Shown here: piece by piece, positions 8,100 to 16,750 of the stretch
Numbering within the stretch: position 1 is the stretch's first letter
Layout of the letters: each line of letters opens with the position of its first letter
Source of the DNA: Amycolatopsis taiwanensis DSM 45107
GTDB lineage: Bacteria > Actinomycetota > Actinomycetes > Mycobacteriales > Pseudonocardiaceae
Direction: 5' to 3'
Length of the DNA stretch: 64,000 nt
Assembly: GCF_000519205.1 (NCBI RefSeq)
Contig: NZ_JAFB01000022.1
Span: 95,371 to 159,370, forward strand
The notes under the pieces: model-generated
What the model was told of the DNA's origin: nothing
Databases searched by the model: none
The model's input: only the letters and a program-made list of their open reading frames with translations
Position numbers and translations under genes: made by a program

Positions 8100-8178
8100 G
8101 TCCACAGCGGACGTCTGGGCGCGGTAGCTGCTTGAACAGGCGTCCGGTGCGGACGAGTCGAAGTGCCGGCCACCGCGG

Positions 8179-9498
8179 TCAATCGAGGCGGCGCTTGCTG
8201 GTCTCGGGAACCCGGAAAGCGACCGCGAGCACTGCGAGGGCCACCACGGTCAGGTAGACACCGGGGGCGCGAGGGCTGCCTGTCTCGGCCACGAGCCAGG
8301 CACCGAAGAGCGGTGCGGTGCCACCGAAGAGGGCGTAGGCCAGGTTGTAGGCCATTGCTGCCCCGGTGAAGCGGGTCGCGGTGGGGAACATCTCGATGTA
8401 GACGGTGTAGGCGGCGCCACCGAAGACGGAGATGCCCAGGACGAGCAGGAGTTGCGCGGCCAGCGCGGCGACAAGGCCGCCGCCGGAGGCCAGCACGAAG
8501 ATCAGATAGCCGACGACCGCGAGCAGGGCGGAGCCGGTGACGAGCATCGGCCGGCGGCCGACGCGGTCGGAGATCCGCCCGCCGACCGGCAGCAGCACGG
8601 AGAGTACGACAAGCGCCGCGGCGTTGGTCCACATCGCTTGGGCCTTCGTCAGGCCGACGGTGACCGTCAGATAGGTGACCAGGTAGCCGACGATGAGGTA
8701 GAACGCGAGCGCGGCCAGTGCGGCAAAGCAAAAGACGTAGCCGAGCGCGGCGCGGTTGCTGCGCAGTGCCTCGCGCAGCGGCTGCTTCGACAGCTGCCCG
8801 GTTTCCCTGGCCTGCTTGAAAACCGGTGACTCTTCGGTCTTGAGCCGGATGAACAGCCCGACCAGGGCCAGCGGTAACGCCACCAGGAACGGGATCCGCC
8901 AACCCCACGATTCATACGCTCCGGGAGTGAGGTTCGCGCTCAGGGTGCCGACGAACACGGTCGCGACCAGCGGCGGGACGACCGACATCGCGGTGACGAG
9001 GTTTACCCAGGTGGCGCGCCTGTTGCCGGGCGCGTGCTCGACCGCGAACGACGACGCGCCGATCGCCTCGCCGCCGGCCGAGAAGCCCTGCAGCAGACGG
9101 CACACGAGCAGGAGCAGGGGTGCGAAGACGCCGATGGAGGCGTAGGTGGGCAGAACGCCGATGGCCGCGGTCGACACACCGGCCAAGCCCAGCACCGCGG
9201 CCAGTACGACCTGGCGGCCCAGCCGGTCGCCGAGCCGGCCGAAGACGATCCCGCCGAGCGGCCGCATCACGAACGCGACGCCGTAGATCGCCAGCGACGA
9301 CAGCAGGGCCGCGGCGCTGCTGGATTCGGGGAAGAACAGGTGGGCGATGGTGGGCACGGCGTAGCCGTAGAGGGCGAAGTCGTACCACTCGATCAACTGG
9401 CCGACGCTGGCCGCGGAGAGCACCCGCCGGCGCAGCTGTTTGTCGCCTCCGCTGGTGTGGGTCCTGCCCGGTGAGGTGGTGGGGGTGAGGTCAGGCAT
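8179..9498 (-). CDS. MHS-family (metabolite:H+ symporter) MFS transporter
   Basis: A 439-residue, 12-helix major facilitator. The MHS signature EWYDFALYGYAVP in helix 1, GGIVFGRLGDRLGR between helices 2 and 3 and QGFSAGGE in helix 4 are present. The family takes up organic acids and related compounds with protons. It is the last gene of a three-gene minus-strand operon, 10 bases after the phosphotriesterase-like gene, so it probably imports or exports that pathway's substrate or product. Confidence 0.88.
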   Translation of the reverse strand: MPDLTPTTSPGRTHTSGGDKQLRRRVLSAASVGQLIEWYDFALYGYAVPTIAHLFFPESSSAAALLSSLAIYGVAFVMRPLGGIVFGRLGDRLGRQVVLAAVLGLAGVSTAAIGVLPTYASIGVFAPLLLLVCRLLQGFSAGGEAIGASSFAVEHAPGNRRATWVNLVTAMSVVPPLVATVFVGTLSANLTPGAYESWGWRIPFLVALPLALVGLFIRLKTEESPVFKQARETGQLSKQPLREALRSNRAALGYVFCFAALAALAFYLIVGYLVTYLTVTVGLTKAQAMWTNAAALVVLSVLLPVGGRISDRVGRRPMLVTGSALLAVVGYLIFVLASGGGLVAALAAQLLLVLGISVFGGAAYTVYIEMFPTATRFTGAAMAYNLAYALFGGTAPLFGAWLVAETGSPRAPGVYLTVVALAVLAVAFRVPETSKRRLD

Positions 9499-9508
9499 GG
9501 TGCTCCGA

Positions 9509-10540
9509 TCAGAGGCGCAGGGACAACAGCGACGACGGGTTCCCGACGGTGATCGTTTCGATGTCCGCGGCGGACAAGCCCTTGCGGCGCATCATCGGTA
9601 CGACGTTCTCCAGGATGTGTGCGTATCCCTCGCCGCCGTACTTGCGCAGGTGGGTGCGGTGGCAGATGTCCTGGGCGATGACGAGTCGATCGAGCCGGCC
9701 GAGGTCCCGCAGGGCGATGAGGTAGTCGATGCGGGTCGCGTCGTTGGGCATGTCGATGTCGGCGTACTCGTAGTGGCTGGATTCCTGGCCGAACAGATCG
9801 AACTCGACCACGCACCCGGTGCTCGCCACCTCGGCGAGCTCGGCGACGCTGAACAGGGTCCGGTCGACGTGGCTCATGATCGTGCGGCTCAGGTCGCCGC
9901 CGGCCTTCTCGACGCGGCGGATGAGGTCGATCGGTGCCCGGCGGTCGCGGCCGGGGTGCAGCAAGAGCGACGCGCCGGTCTCCCGCTGGGCCTTGACGGC
10001 TGCGTCGAGAACCTTGGCCTCCTGCGGGTGCATGGGCCAGCTCGCGCCGATCTCGCCGATGATCCCCGCGCGCACTCCGTCAACGCCGATGGTGAGGTCG
10101 TCGACGATCTCCCGGGTGATCTCCGCGGAGCTTTTTGCCGCGACCTCCGGCGGCTGGTGGGCGGCGATGTAGTAGCCCGATCCCATGACGACGTGGACGC
10201 CGGAGGCCTCGGACACCTCGCGCAGCGCGCGTGGATCACGTCCCAGCCCACGCGGGGTAGCGTCGACGATCGTGCCGCCGCCGGCCGCACGGTAGAACGC
10301 GATCTCCTCCTTCGCATCCACGACACTGTCCAATCGGGAGTGTCGGGAGATGCGGTGGCGACGGGCGTAGTAATAGTTGTCCAACCGGATGTCTTCCTGG
10401 TCGCGCCGGAGGAACTCCGGTGATGCGCCCGGGGGAGGTGGTTTCCGGACGTCGATGAAGAGGTGTTCGTGCGTCTGGGTGTGGCCGAGGTCCTGCGGAC
10501 CCACCGGGCCCAGGACCGTCTGCACAACAGGATCGCCCAT
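9509..10540 (-). CDS. Phosphotriesterase-family metal hydrolase (Glu-bridged type)
   Basis: A 343-residue amidohydrolase-fold protein of the phosphotriesterase/PHP family. Metal ligands fit HTQTHEHLF (HxH), a Glu in IIGEIGASWP where classical phosphotriesterase has a carboxylated Lys, the His of LLLHPG, the His of IMSHVDR and the Asp of IAQDICHR. Family members hydrolyse lactones, esters or phosphotriesters. It lies between a C45 amidase-like gene and a transporter, which suggests hydrolysis of an intermediate in the breakdown of an acylated compound. The substrate is unknown. Confidence 0.85.
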   Translation of the reverse strand: MGDPVVQTVLGPVGPQDLGHTQTHEHLFIDVRKPPPPGASPEFLRRDQEDIRLDNYYYARRHRISRHSRLDSVVDAKEEIAFYRAAGGGTIVDATPRGLGRDPRALREVSEASGVHVVMGSGYYIAAHQPPEVAAKSSAEITREIVDDLTIGVDGVRAGIIGEIGASWPMHPQEAKVLDAAVKAQRETGASLLLHPGRDRRAPIDLIRRVEKAGGDLSRTIMSHVDRTLFSVAELAEVASTGCVVEFDLFGQESSHYEYADIDMPNDATRIDYLIALRDLGRLDRLVIAQDICHRTHLRKYGGEGYAHILENVVPMMRRKGLSAADIETITVGNPSSLLSLRL

Positions 10541-10568
10541 GGCAGCTCTTTCGTGTCGTCGTGGTCCT

Positions 10569-11648
10569 TCAGATTCCGGCCGCGGCGGAGGTGAAGAGTT
10601 GGTCGATGTCCACAGTGGCCGGTTCGCCGCCCGGTGGTAGCAGGGTGATGGTGCGGCCGGTCAGGTCGACGACCGTGGTGCACAAGGTGGTGAGGGGGTC
10701 CTCCGCCGAGACCGGCCGGAACACTCCGGACGGCACCGGCGTCCGGCCCAGCGCCTCCAGCAGCCGCTCGGGGCTGGGGCCGTCGATTCCGTACTCCTGG
10801 GCCAGCGCCGCCAGCACGTCGCCGCGCACGCGGCTCTCCGCTGATCCACTCGCTGCGGGCTCGAGGTAGCGCGCGTGGTTGGTGTGCCACGTCATGCGCT
10901 CGTGGGGGAGGACCTCGTGGAGCACGTGTCCATCCGCGACGGTCTCCACGACGACGATCCGGCCTGTCTCGACGTCGCCGATGGTGTAAGCGAACCCGCC
11001 GGCCGAGGGGGTGGTGGCCAAGTAGCGGATCGCGGATTCGAGATCCGGCTGTCGTTGCAGGTCGCGTGCCACGAAGTGCCGTCCACCACCAGGTCCGGGC
11101 CGCTCGGGGGGAAGGTGGTCGACTCCGACGACCAGCCCGTTCCCGGTGACAGTGTGCGCGTTGCCGGGCAGGAAGCCGGGATACCACTGGAAAAAGACCG
11201 GAATTTCCCCGTCGGCCAGCAGGGTGACCAAGATCAGCCGACCGGCGAGAACCGGAGCCCCGTCTTCGTTGTGCCCGAGGAGCGAGCGGTGGCCGCGGTG
11301 CGCGACATCGGAGCATCCCGTGCCGTCGAACCCGGCGAGGTCTCCCCGCAGGTTCGCCAGCAGCAGGTCGTCTGCTCCGGACTCGGCACCTTCGGCCAGA
11401 CAAGTGAGTTCGCGGAAGGCCTCGGGGTGATTCGCCTCGCTGGCCGCGACGACCCGCTCGAAAGCACCACGTCCTCCCGCTGTCGCGGAGTACTCCTGAA
11501 GCTTCACGACTTCCGGTAGCTCGGCGAGAACCGCGTGGACTTCGGCGCGAGCCGCCCGGCCGAGCGCCCGGAAGCAGTCGTCGCGCGCGCCCTCGACCAC
11601 CAGCCAGCGCATCGGGCCGAAGGTGCGCTCAGTGAGAGTGGCAGCCAT
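10569..11648 (-). CDS. C45-family Ntn-hydrolase (acyl-CoA:6-APA acyltransferase-like)
   Basis: A 359-residue protein of the C45/AAT family. Members are made as precursors and cleave themselves before a Cys, which becomes the nucleophile; the fitting site here is GTG-CSDVA, followed by the conserved LLGHNEDG. Known members transfer acyl groups or hydrolyse amides such as carcinine and acyl-penicillanates. The start ATG (11646-11648) has GAAAGG upstream and is preferred to a GTG further out. First gene of the operon with the phosphotriesterase-like hydrolase and the MHS transporter. Confidence 0.8.
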   Translation of the reverse strand: MAATLTERTFGPMRWLVVEGARDDCFRALGRAARAEVHAVLAELPEVVKLQEYSATAGGRGAFERVVAASEANHPEAFRELTCLAEGAESGADDLLLANLRGDLAGFDGTGCSDVAHRGHRSLLGHNEDGAPVLAGRLILVTLLADGEIPVFFQWYPGFLPGNAHTVTGNGLVVGVDHLPPERPGPGGGRHFVARDLQRQPDLESAIRYLATTPSAGGFAYTIGDVETGRIVVVETVADGHVLHEVLPHERMTWHTNHARYLEPAASGSAESRVRGDVLAALAQEYGIDGPSPERLLEALGRTPVPSGVFRPVSAEDPLTTLCTTVVDLTGRTITLLPPGGEPATVDIDQLFTSAAAGI

Positions 11649-11686
11649 GGGACAACCTTTCACCACGTTGTGATGTGCGCAACCGA

Positions 11687-11714
11687 AGTTGCACTAAATC
11701 ATGATCATGCAACT
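11687..11714. promoter_or_regulatory. Inverted repeat upstream of the C45 operon
   Basis: AGTTGCA (11687-11693) and TGCAACT (11708-11714) form a perfect 7-bp inverted repeat around an AT-rich core that includes CATGATCATG. It lies 39-66 bases upstream of the first gene, so it is a good operator candidate. No regulator gene is adjacent. Confidence 0.4.
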
Positions 11715-11765
11715 GCGTGCTCGTCAAGTCTTCGGGTGGAACCGAAGTGCGAGAAGGACGTCGGC

Positions 11766-13085
11766 TCAACGTCTCCGGAGGAGCAGGACCGTGCCGTTGT
11801 CGATGACCGGGGTGTAGCCGTGTTCGACGAGATCGGCCAGGAGCCGCTGCTGTGCGGGTACCGGGCTGGGCCAGCCCACGAGGGGTTTGCTGGTGATGAC
11901 CCAGTCGGGTTCGGTGGTTCCGTCGGGTTGCTCGGGGAAGAACAGGACACGGCAGCGTCGGGTCAAGTGAGGTGCGAGTCGGCTTCCCGCGGCCACGGTG
12001 GCGCCGTCGGGGATCCGGGCCAGTGCGGCTTGCAGCGCCGCGCGTTCCGAGGGAGCAGGAGGCGGGCCGGGCAGCAGCGCGGCGATGACGGCGAGCGAGG
12101 TGAGTGCGGCTCCCGCGGTTGAGAGCGAGCGGATCCGGCCGGATGTCCGGCGCAGCCCGTCCACCGCGGCGAGGAAGGCGATCGGCATGAGCACGGCGTT
12201 GTAGTGGTAGCCCGGCCCCCAGTAGTTCGGATACGACGAGAGGAACCGCCAGGCCAGCGTGGGCACCAGCAGGATGGACAGCGGTGACCGCAACCCGGCG
12301 AATGCCGTCGGAACGAACAGCAGCGCCAGGGTGGCCGACTTCATGCCCAGCCCGTCGAGCGGCTGGAGTGCGGCCGCGCGGCCGGCGAAGGCATAGTGCC
12401 CCGCGGGATTGAGCGCGGGCAGCACGATTACCACCAGCACAACGGTCGTGGCCATCCCGGCGACGGCGACTGCCCAGCCCCAGCGCCGCTGCCCCTGCCA
12501 GACGACATAGGCGCCGACGGCGGCCAGCGTCAGCGGCAGGTCCTCCTTGACCAGCACGAGTGGCGCGGCGAAGGCGACTGCGGCGCCCCACTCGCGCCGC
12601 AGCAGCCTTTCGGCAGAGAACGCCACGAGCGGTACCGCGAAGCAGATCTCGTGGAAGTCGAACGTGACGGCGTTGAGCAGCCCCGAGGAGAACAGGTATC
12701 CGGCGCCGGCCAGGGTGCCGCGCTTCGTGCCCAATGTGGACAGTGCGCAGCGGGTGACCGGAACCGCGGACAAGGCCAGCAGCGCGGCCTGGGCGATCAG
12801 CAGTGTCTCCGGCGCGGGGTGCAATGCGTACAGCGGGGCGAGTACCAGCAGCACGGGATGGAAATGGTCGCCCAGCAACGGAAATCCGGGGCCCTTGAGG
12901 TCCGCGACGGGCCAGCGCCCGTGCGTGTAGGACCGCACCGCCTGCTCGAAGATGCCGAGGTCGTATCCGGTGGCCAGATACACGCGGTGCAGGCATACCG
13001 ACCAGATCGCGTAGACGGCGAAGCCCAGGGACGCGAGCGCGAGCGGAATACGGGTCCGTGAAAGCGCAGGTGGCGCGGCGAGCAT
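11766..13085 (-). CDS. DUF2079 polytopic membrane protein
   Basis: A 439-residue membrane protein with about ten hydrophobic segments. The family hallmark YDLGIFEQAVRSY follows the first helix, with GDHFHP and FDFHEICF further on. DUF2079 proteins resemble GT-C glycosyltransferases such as mannosyltransferases, but the role is unproven. It lies directly downstream of a two-component system on the same strand, with phased TTCAG repeats in the 57-bp gap, so it is probably a main target of that system. A 632-residue antisense-like frame over the same area is a shadow. Confidence 0.82.
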   Translation of the reverse strand: MLAAPPALSRTRIPLALASLGFAVYAIWSVCLHRVYLATGYDLGIFEQAVRSYTHGRWPVADLKGPGFPLLGDHFHPVLLVLAPLYALHPAPETLLIAQAALLALSAVPVTRCALSTLGTKRGTLAGAGYLFSSGLLNAVTFDFHEICFAVPLVAFSAERLLRREWGAAVAFAAPLVLVKEDLPLTLAAVGAYVVWQGQRRWGWAVAVAGMATTVVLVVIVLPALNPAGHYAFAGRAAALQPLDGLGMKSATLALLFVPTAFAGLRSPLSILLVPTLAWRFLSSYPNYWGPGYHYNAVLMPIAFLAAVDGLRRTSGRIRSLSTAGAALTSLAVIAALLPGPPPAPSERAALQAALARIPDGATVAAGSRLAPHLTRRCRVLFFPEQPDGTTEPDWVITSKPLVGWPSPVPAQQRLLADLVEHGYTPVIDNGTVLLLRRR

Positions 13086-13109
13086 GGCGAGCAGCGTGAC
13101 CGGTCCATG

Positions 13110-13148
13110 CTGAACCCGAGCTGAAGGAACCTGAAGCGCGCTTCAGGT
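13110..13148 (-). promoter_or_regulatory. Phased TTCAG repeats and 20-bp palindrome before the DUF2079 gene
   Basis: On the minus strand TTCAG occurs three times, 10-11 bases apart (plus-strand CTGAA at 13110, 13121 and 13131), which is the classic layout of OmpR/PhoB-type response regulator sites. The most distal copy is part of a perfect palindrome ACCTGAAGCGCGCTTCAGGT at 13129-13148, which overlaps the stop codon of the kinase gene. The site sits 24-63 bases from the DUF2079 start. Confidence 0.65.
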
Positions 13149-14492
13149 GATCAGCGGCAGGCGCACGACGAACCGCGCCCCGGGCGCGCTGTCCTCCACC
13201 GTGATACGGCCGTGGTGGGCCGCCACGATCTCCGCGGCGATCGCCAGCCCCAGCCCCGCGCCCCCGTCGTCGCGGTCGCGATCCTCGTCGAGCCGCACGA
13301 ACCGGTCGAACACCCGATCCCGGTCTCGAGCGGGGATGCCCGGCCCGTCGTCGCTCACCGCGAGCAGGCACTCGCCGTCGTCGGCGGAAAGAGTGACCAT
13401 CACCGCCGATCGGGCGTGTCGCTCGGCGTTGTCCAGCAGGTTGCCCACCAGCCGCTCCAGTTGCGCCGGGTGGCCGCGCACGACCACGTCGGCCAGCTCC
13501 GCCTGGACCTCCCGGCCCCGAAGGCAATCCCGCACCACGTCGTCCATCGCCACCGGCCCGTGTGCCGCGCGACGGTCGCCATCCTCGGAGCGCGCCAGCA
13601 CCAGCAGGTCCGCCACCAAGTCCTGCAGGCGCGCCACGTCGGCGACGGTTCCCATCACGGTCTCACGCCAGTCGATCCGGTCGGGATAGGTCAGCAGCAC
13701 CTCCAGTTGGGTACGCATCGAGGCGAGCGGAGTGCGCAGCTCGTGCGAGGCGTCGGCGACGAACCTCCGCTGGCGGTCGGCGGAGTCCCGTAGCCGCGCG
13801 AGCATGTCGTTCATCGTCACGGCCAGCACGGTCAGCTCGTCCCCGGTGCCGGGCACCGGAACCCGCCGGGACAGGTCTCGCGCGGTGATCTCCGCGACCT
13901 CGGCGCGGACCCGCTCGACCGGACGCAACGCCCGGCGCACAGCCAGCCACGCGGTCGCGGCGATCAGTGCCGAAATGACCGGCAGCGCGACCCACACTTG
14001 GGTACGAATGGCGGGTAACTGCCCATAGGGATCCACCCGGGCGGCAACATAAATGCGGTAGCCCGCCGCTGAGGCGCTGCCCACGCTGGCCCGGATCGCG
14101 CCGGACAGATACCCGTCGAAGCCGCTGTTGCAGCGTTCCCAGGACAAGTCGAGCGTGATGATCGACGGGCTGTCCGCGCCTTCTCCGCCGACGCGATACA
14201 GCGTGCCCGCCGCGAGATTGTCGGGACAGGCGGCGACCTGCTCGTTCCCGGCGTTCACGATCTCGAACAGCGGGACCGAGGCCGCGCGTAGCTCCGCGGT
14301 CAGGTTCTCGGGGGCGATACCCCGCTCCAGCAATGCTCCGATCGATGCCGCCTCTGCGTTGGCCAGCATCGTCGCGCCGGTTTCGAATCGCTCCGACAGT
14401 GTGTCCAGAAACCACAGCGCCCCCGCGGACAGTGCCAGCAGCGCGGTCACCGCCGCGGCCGCGGCCACCCGGACCCGGGTCGAGCTACGCAT
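13143..14492 (-). CDS. Sensor histidine kinase (HAMP, HisKA, HATPase)
   Basis: A 449-residue membrane kinase. Two transmembrane segments (about 8-30 and 165-185) flank an extracytoplasmic sensor region with a lone cysteine pair candidate (AACPDN and WERCNSG). A HAMP segment (RRALRPVERVRAEV) follows, then the H-box DASHELRTPLASM, N-box NLLDNAERH, and G-boxes DDGPGIP and GAGLGLAI. The start overlaps the response regulator stop by 8 bases, so the two are translationally coupled. It phosphorylates the adjacent OmpR-type regulator. Confidence 0.92.
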   Translation of the reverse strand: MRSSTRVRVAAAAAVTALLALSAGALWFLDTLSERFETGATMLANAEAASIGALLERGIAPENLTAELRAASVPLFEIVNAGNEQVAACPDNLAAGTLYRVGGEGADSPSIITLDLSWERCNSGFDGYLSGAIRASVGSASAAGYRIYVAARVDPYGQLPAIRTQVWVALPVISALIAATAWLAVRRALRPVERVRAEVAEITARDLSRRVPVPGTGDELTVLAVTMNDMLARLRDSADRQRRFVADASHELRTPLASMRTQLEVLLTYPDRIDWRETVMGTVADVARLQDLVADLLVLARSEDGDRRAAHGPVAMDDVVRDCLRGREVQAELADVVVRGHPAQLERLVGNLLDNAERHARSAVMVTLSADDGECLLAVSDDGPGIPARDRDRVFDRFVRLDEDRDRDDGGAGLGLAIAAEIVAAHHGRITVEDSAPGARFVVRLPLIT

Positions 14493-15159
14493 CGCCGGCC
14501 GCGAGGTAGCCGGCGCCGCGCACCGTTCGGATCACGTCTGCGCCGAGCTTGCGGCGCAGTGCGCTCACGTGCACCTCCACCAGATTCGCCGTGGCGGGCG
14601 CGGCGAAGTCCCACAGATTCTCCAGCAGCTCCGCCTTGCTCACCACGACGCCGGGCCGCTCCGCGAGGTAGGCCAGCAGCGCGAACTCCTTGCCCGTGAG
14701 CGCGACCTCGAGGTCGTTGCGGTGGCATCGCCGCGAGCCGAGGTCCAGGCGTACGGCTCCGACCCGCAACATGCTCGGCCGGGACGATCCGCCTCGCCGG
14801 ATCAGAGCGCGCAACCGGGACAGCAGGACCGGATAGGAGAACGGCTTTGTCAAGAAGTCGTCGGCCCCGGTGTCCAGCGCCTCGATCTCGTCGTCCTCAC
14901 CGTCCTTCGCGGTCAGCATCAGGATCGGCGTCGCATCGCCCACCGCCCGCAGCCGCTGGCAGACCCGGTAGCCGTTGAGGCCCGGGAGCATCACGTCCAG
15001 GATCACGGCGGCGTAGCGATGCTCCGACGCCAGCCACAACCCGTCCCGGCCGTTGTGTGCGGCGTCGACGGCATACCCCTCCGCCATCAGCCCCGCCCGC
15101 AACGAAGCCGCTAGCCGACGTTCGTCCTCCACCAGCAGGATTCGCACGCCGGTCAGCAT
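14485..15159 (-). CDS. OmpR/PhoB-type response regulator
   Basis: A 224-residue regulator. The receiver has the acidic pair in VEDE, the phosphoacceptor Asp in VILDVMLPG and the Lys in LTKPF. The C-terminal winged helix shows LTGKEFALL, VEVHVSALRRKLG and the terminal IRTVRGAGYL. It is the first gene of the regulator-kinase-DUF2079 operon. The TTCAG repeats at 13110-13148 are its likely binding site. Confidence 0.93.
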   Translation of the reverse strand: MLTGVRILLVEDERRLAASLRAGLMAEGYAVDAAHNGRDGLWLASEHRYAAVILDVMLPGLNGYRVCQRLRAVGDATPILMLTAKDGEDDEIEALDTGADDFLTKPFSYPVLLSRLRALIRRGGSSRPSMLRVGAVRLDLGSRRCHRNDLEVALTGKEFALLAYLAERPGVVVSKAELLENLWDFAAPATANLVEVHVSALRRKLGADVIRTVRGAGYLAAGDA

Positions 15160-15364
15160 CTCACGTCCTCACACCGGATCCGTGTGGTGAGCGTGGAGTC
15201 CCCTTCGGACACCGAAAATCCGTCTCAGTCCGAGCAAGGCAACTTACCTGGTCGCTCTCGTCCGCGCAGGAGTTCGTTTCCACCACGGCGTCCTGGTCGA
15301 ACGCCCGGACGAACGCGCAGCTTGATCCACCCCCAACGCCAGACCCATCGACGACGATAGGACG

Positions 15365-15766
15365 ATGAACACCACCATCGACAAGGTCGCCTGGATCCAC
15401 CTCGAACACGGCAAGATCCTCAGCACCCGCTCACACGGCAAGGACGTCTACTACCTCCCGGGCGGGAAACGCGAACCCGGCGAGACCGACCTCGACACCC
15501 TCATCCGAGAGATCAACGAAGAACTTGCTGTCACCATCATCCCCGCCACCGCCGCCCACCTGGGCACCTTCCACGCCCCAGCCCACGGACACCCCAACGG
15601 CGTCACTGTTCAGATGAGCTGCTATACCGCCGACCACCACGGAACACCCACGCCCAGCAGCGAAATCGACGAAGTCGTCTGGCTCACCTACACCGACCGC
15701 GCCCGCGTCTCACCGGTCGACCAACTCATCTTCGACCACCTCCACCAAACCGGCCGGCTTCACTGA
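15365..15766 (+). CDS. NUDIX hydrolase
   Basis: A 133-residue single-domain NUDIX protein. The box GGKREPGETDLDTLIREINEE fits Gx5Ex7REUxEExGU closely (abbreviated sites: GGKREPGE and REINEEL). It hydrolyses a nucleoside-diphosphate-linked compound. Substrate specificity cannot be read from the sequence. It stands alone; no convincing ribosome site precedes the ATG, which could indicate a leaderless transcript. Confidence 0.85.
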   Translation: MNTTIDKVAWIHLEHGKILSTRSHGKDVYYLPGGKREPGETDLDTLIREINEELAVTIIPATAAHLGTFHAPAHGHPNGVTVQMSCYTADHHGTPTPSSEIDEVVWLTYTDRARVSPVDQLIFDHLHQTGRLH

Positions 15767-16077
15767 TCAAACCCCACCCACAGGTCTCGACCATTACTCC
15801 GTTCGCCCGCGTGCCATCACGGTATCGACGAGATCCAGGCCGAGCTCGCAGCACGCCCGTCTCTCTTGACGTAACCATCGCCCACAAGAGACCCCGGCAC
15901 CGCGAAAGGATTCACCCCGCTCCCCGGCACGATATTTCAGGTACGGAGCCGACAGGAGTGGTCACAGTTGATCGCTGGTCTTGGGTGGCGGTTGCCGGGG
16001 CGGGGGCTGCTGCGCGCGACCGGCTCCAGCGGGACGGGCGCACGGGGGAGAACCTCTTGTGCCTGTAGTAGACGTGT
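15767..16077. other. Intergenic region, no convincing gene
   Basis: About 310 bases between the NUDIX gene and the GntR operator. A short stretch ending near 15870 reads GIDEIQAELAARPSLL then stops on the plus strand, which looks like the tail of a lost gene, but it is too short to assign. Nothing else was recognised. Confidence 0.4.
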
Positions 16078-16085
16078 TGTATACA
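16078..16085. promoter_or_regulatory. GntR-type operator TGTATACA
   Basis: TTGTATACAT contains the perfect palindrome TGTATACA nine bases before the GntR start codon. FadR/VanR-type GntR proteins bind short TNGTATACNA-like palindromes. Its position suggests autoregulation of the whole downstream operon. Confidence 0.6.
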
Positions 16086-16093
16086 TCTTGCCT

Positions 16094-16750
16094 ATGAGCA
16101 GTCTACGAGAAGGCGGGCGCACCCCCTCGGCTCAGGACGTCACCTACCGGTTCTTGAAGCAGCGGATCGCCGAGTTGCCGAGAGACGGCGGTACGTTCCT
16201 GACCGAATCGGAGGTGGCCGAGGCCGCCGGTACTTCCCGGACGCCGGTGCGCGAGGCGCTTCTCCGCTTGGAGGCCGAGGGCTTCCTGCAGATCGTGCCC
16301 AAGAAGGGGGCGTTCGTCCCGCCCATCTCCGATGCCGAGGTCCGGGCGGTGATGGAGGCCCGCGAAATCGTTGAGCACTGGTGTGTCCGGAAAGTGGTTC
16401 CGCCCGCGGCGGAGTTCCTGTCCGAATTGGACCGTCTCGTCGCCGAGCAGCGGGAGCTCATCAACGATCCGGTGGGTTTCATCGAGTGCGACCGCGCCTT
16501 CCACCGCGCCATCGTGCGGCGTGCGGGCAATCCCGTTCTGGCCGAGTTCTACGAGTCGCTGCGGGAGCGTCAGGTACGCATGGGGCTGCGGGCCGTTGTC
16601 AACAACGAGAGTCGCGCCCGCACGGTTCTCGCCGAGCACACCGCGATCGTCGAAGCGCTCCGGTCCGGAACGACTGACGAGGCTGGAGACGCGCTCGCGA
16701 GCCACCTGTCGAGCACCATGGCCGCCCTGCGCCTGCCGGAGCAGCTGTGA
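16094..16750 (+). CDS. GntR-family regulator (FCD type)
   Basis: A 218-residue regulator with an N-terminal winged helix (LTESEVAEAAGTSRTPVREALLRLEAEG region, residues about 20-75) and a C-terminal all-helical FCD ligand domain that has DRAFHRAIVRRAGNP and the metal-binding histidines of HTAIVEAL and SHLSSTM. ATG 16094 is chosen; the frame is open to 15968 but the extra part is not conserved. The stop overlaps the next gene by four bases, so it is the first gene of an eight-gene catabolic operon and probably its repressor. Confidence 0.9.
   Translation: MSSLREGGRTPSAQDVTYRFLKQRIAELPRDGGTFLTESEVAEAAGTSRTPVREALLRLEAEGFLQIVPKKGAFVPPISDAEVRAVMEAREIVEHWCVRKVVPPAAEFLSELDRLVAEQRELINDPVGFIECDRAFHRAIVRRAGNPVLAEFYESLRERQVRMGLRAVVNNESRARTVLAEHTAIVEALRSGTTDEAGDALASHLSSTMAALRLPEQL

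Noticed and set aside
11629..13527. 632-residue minus-strand frame over the DUF2079 gene
   Set aside because: Arg/Pro-rich frame in another phase of the same strand; the DUF2079 frame has membrane helices and the family motif.
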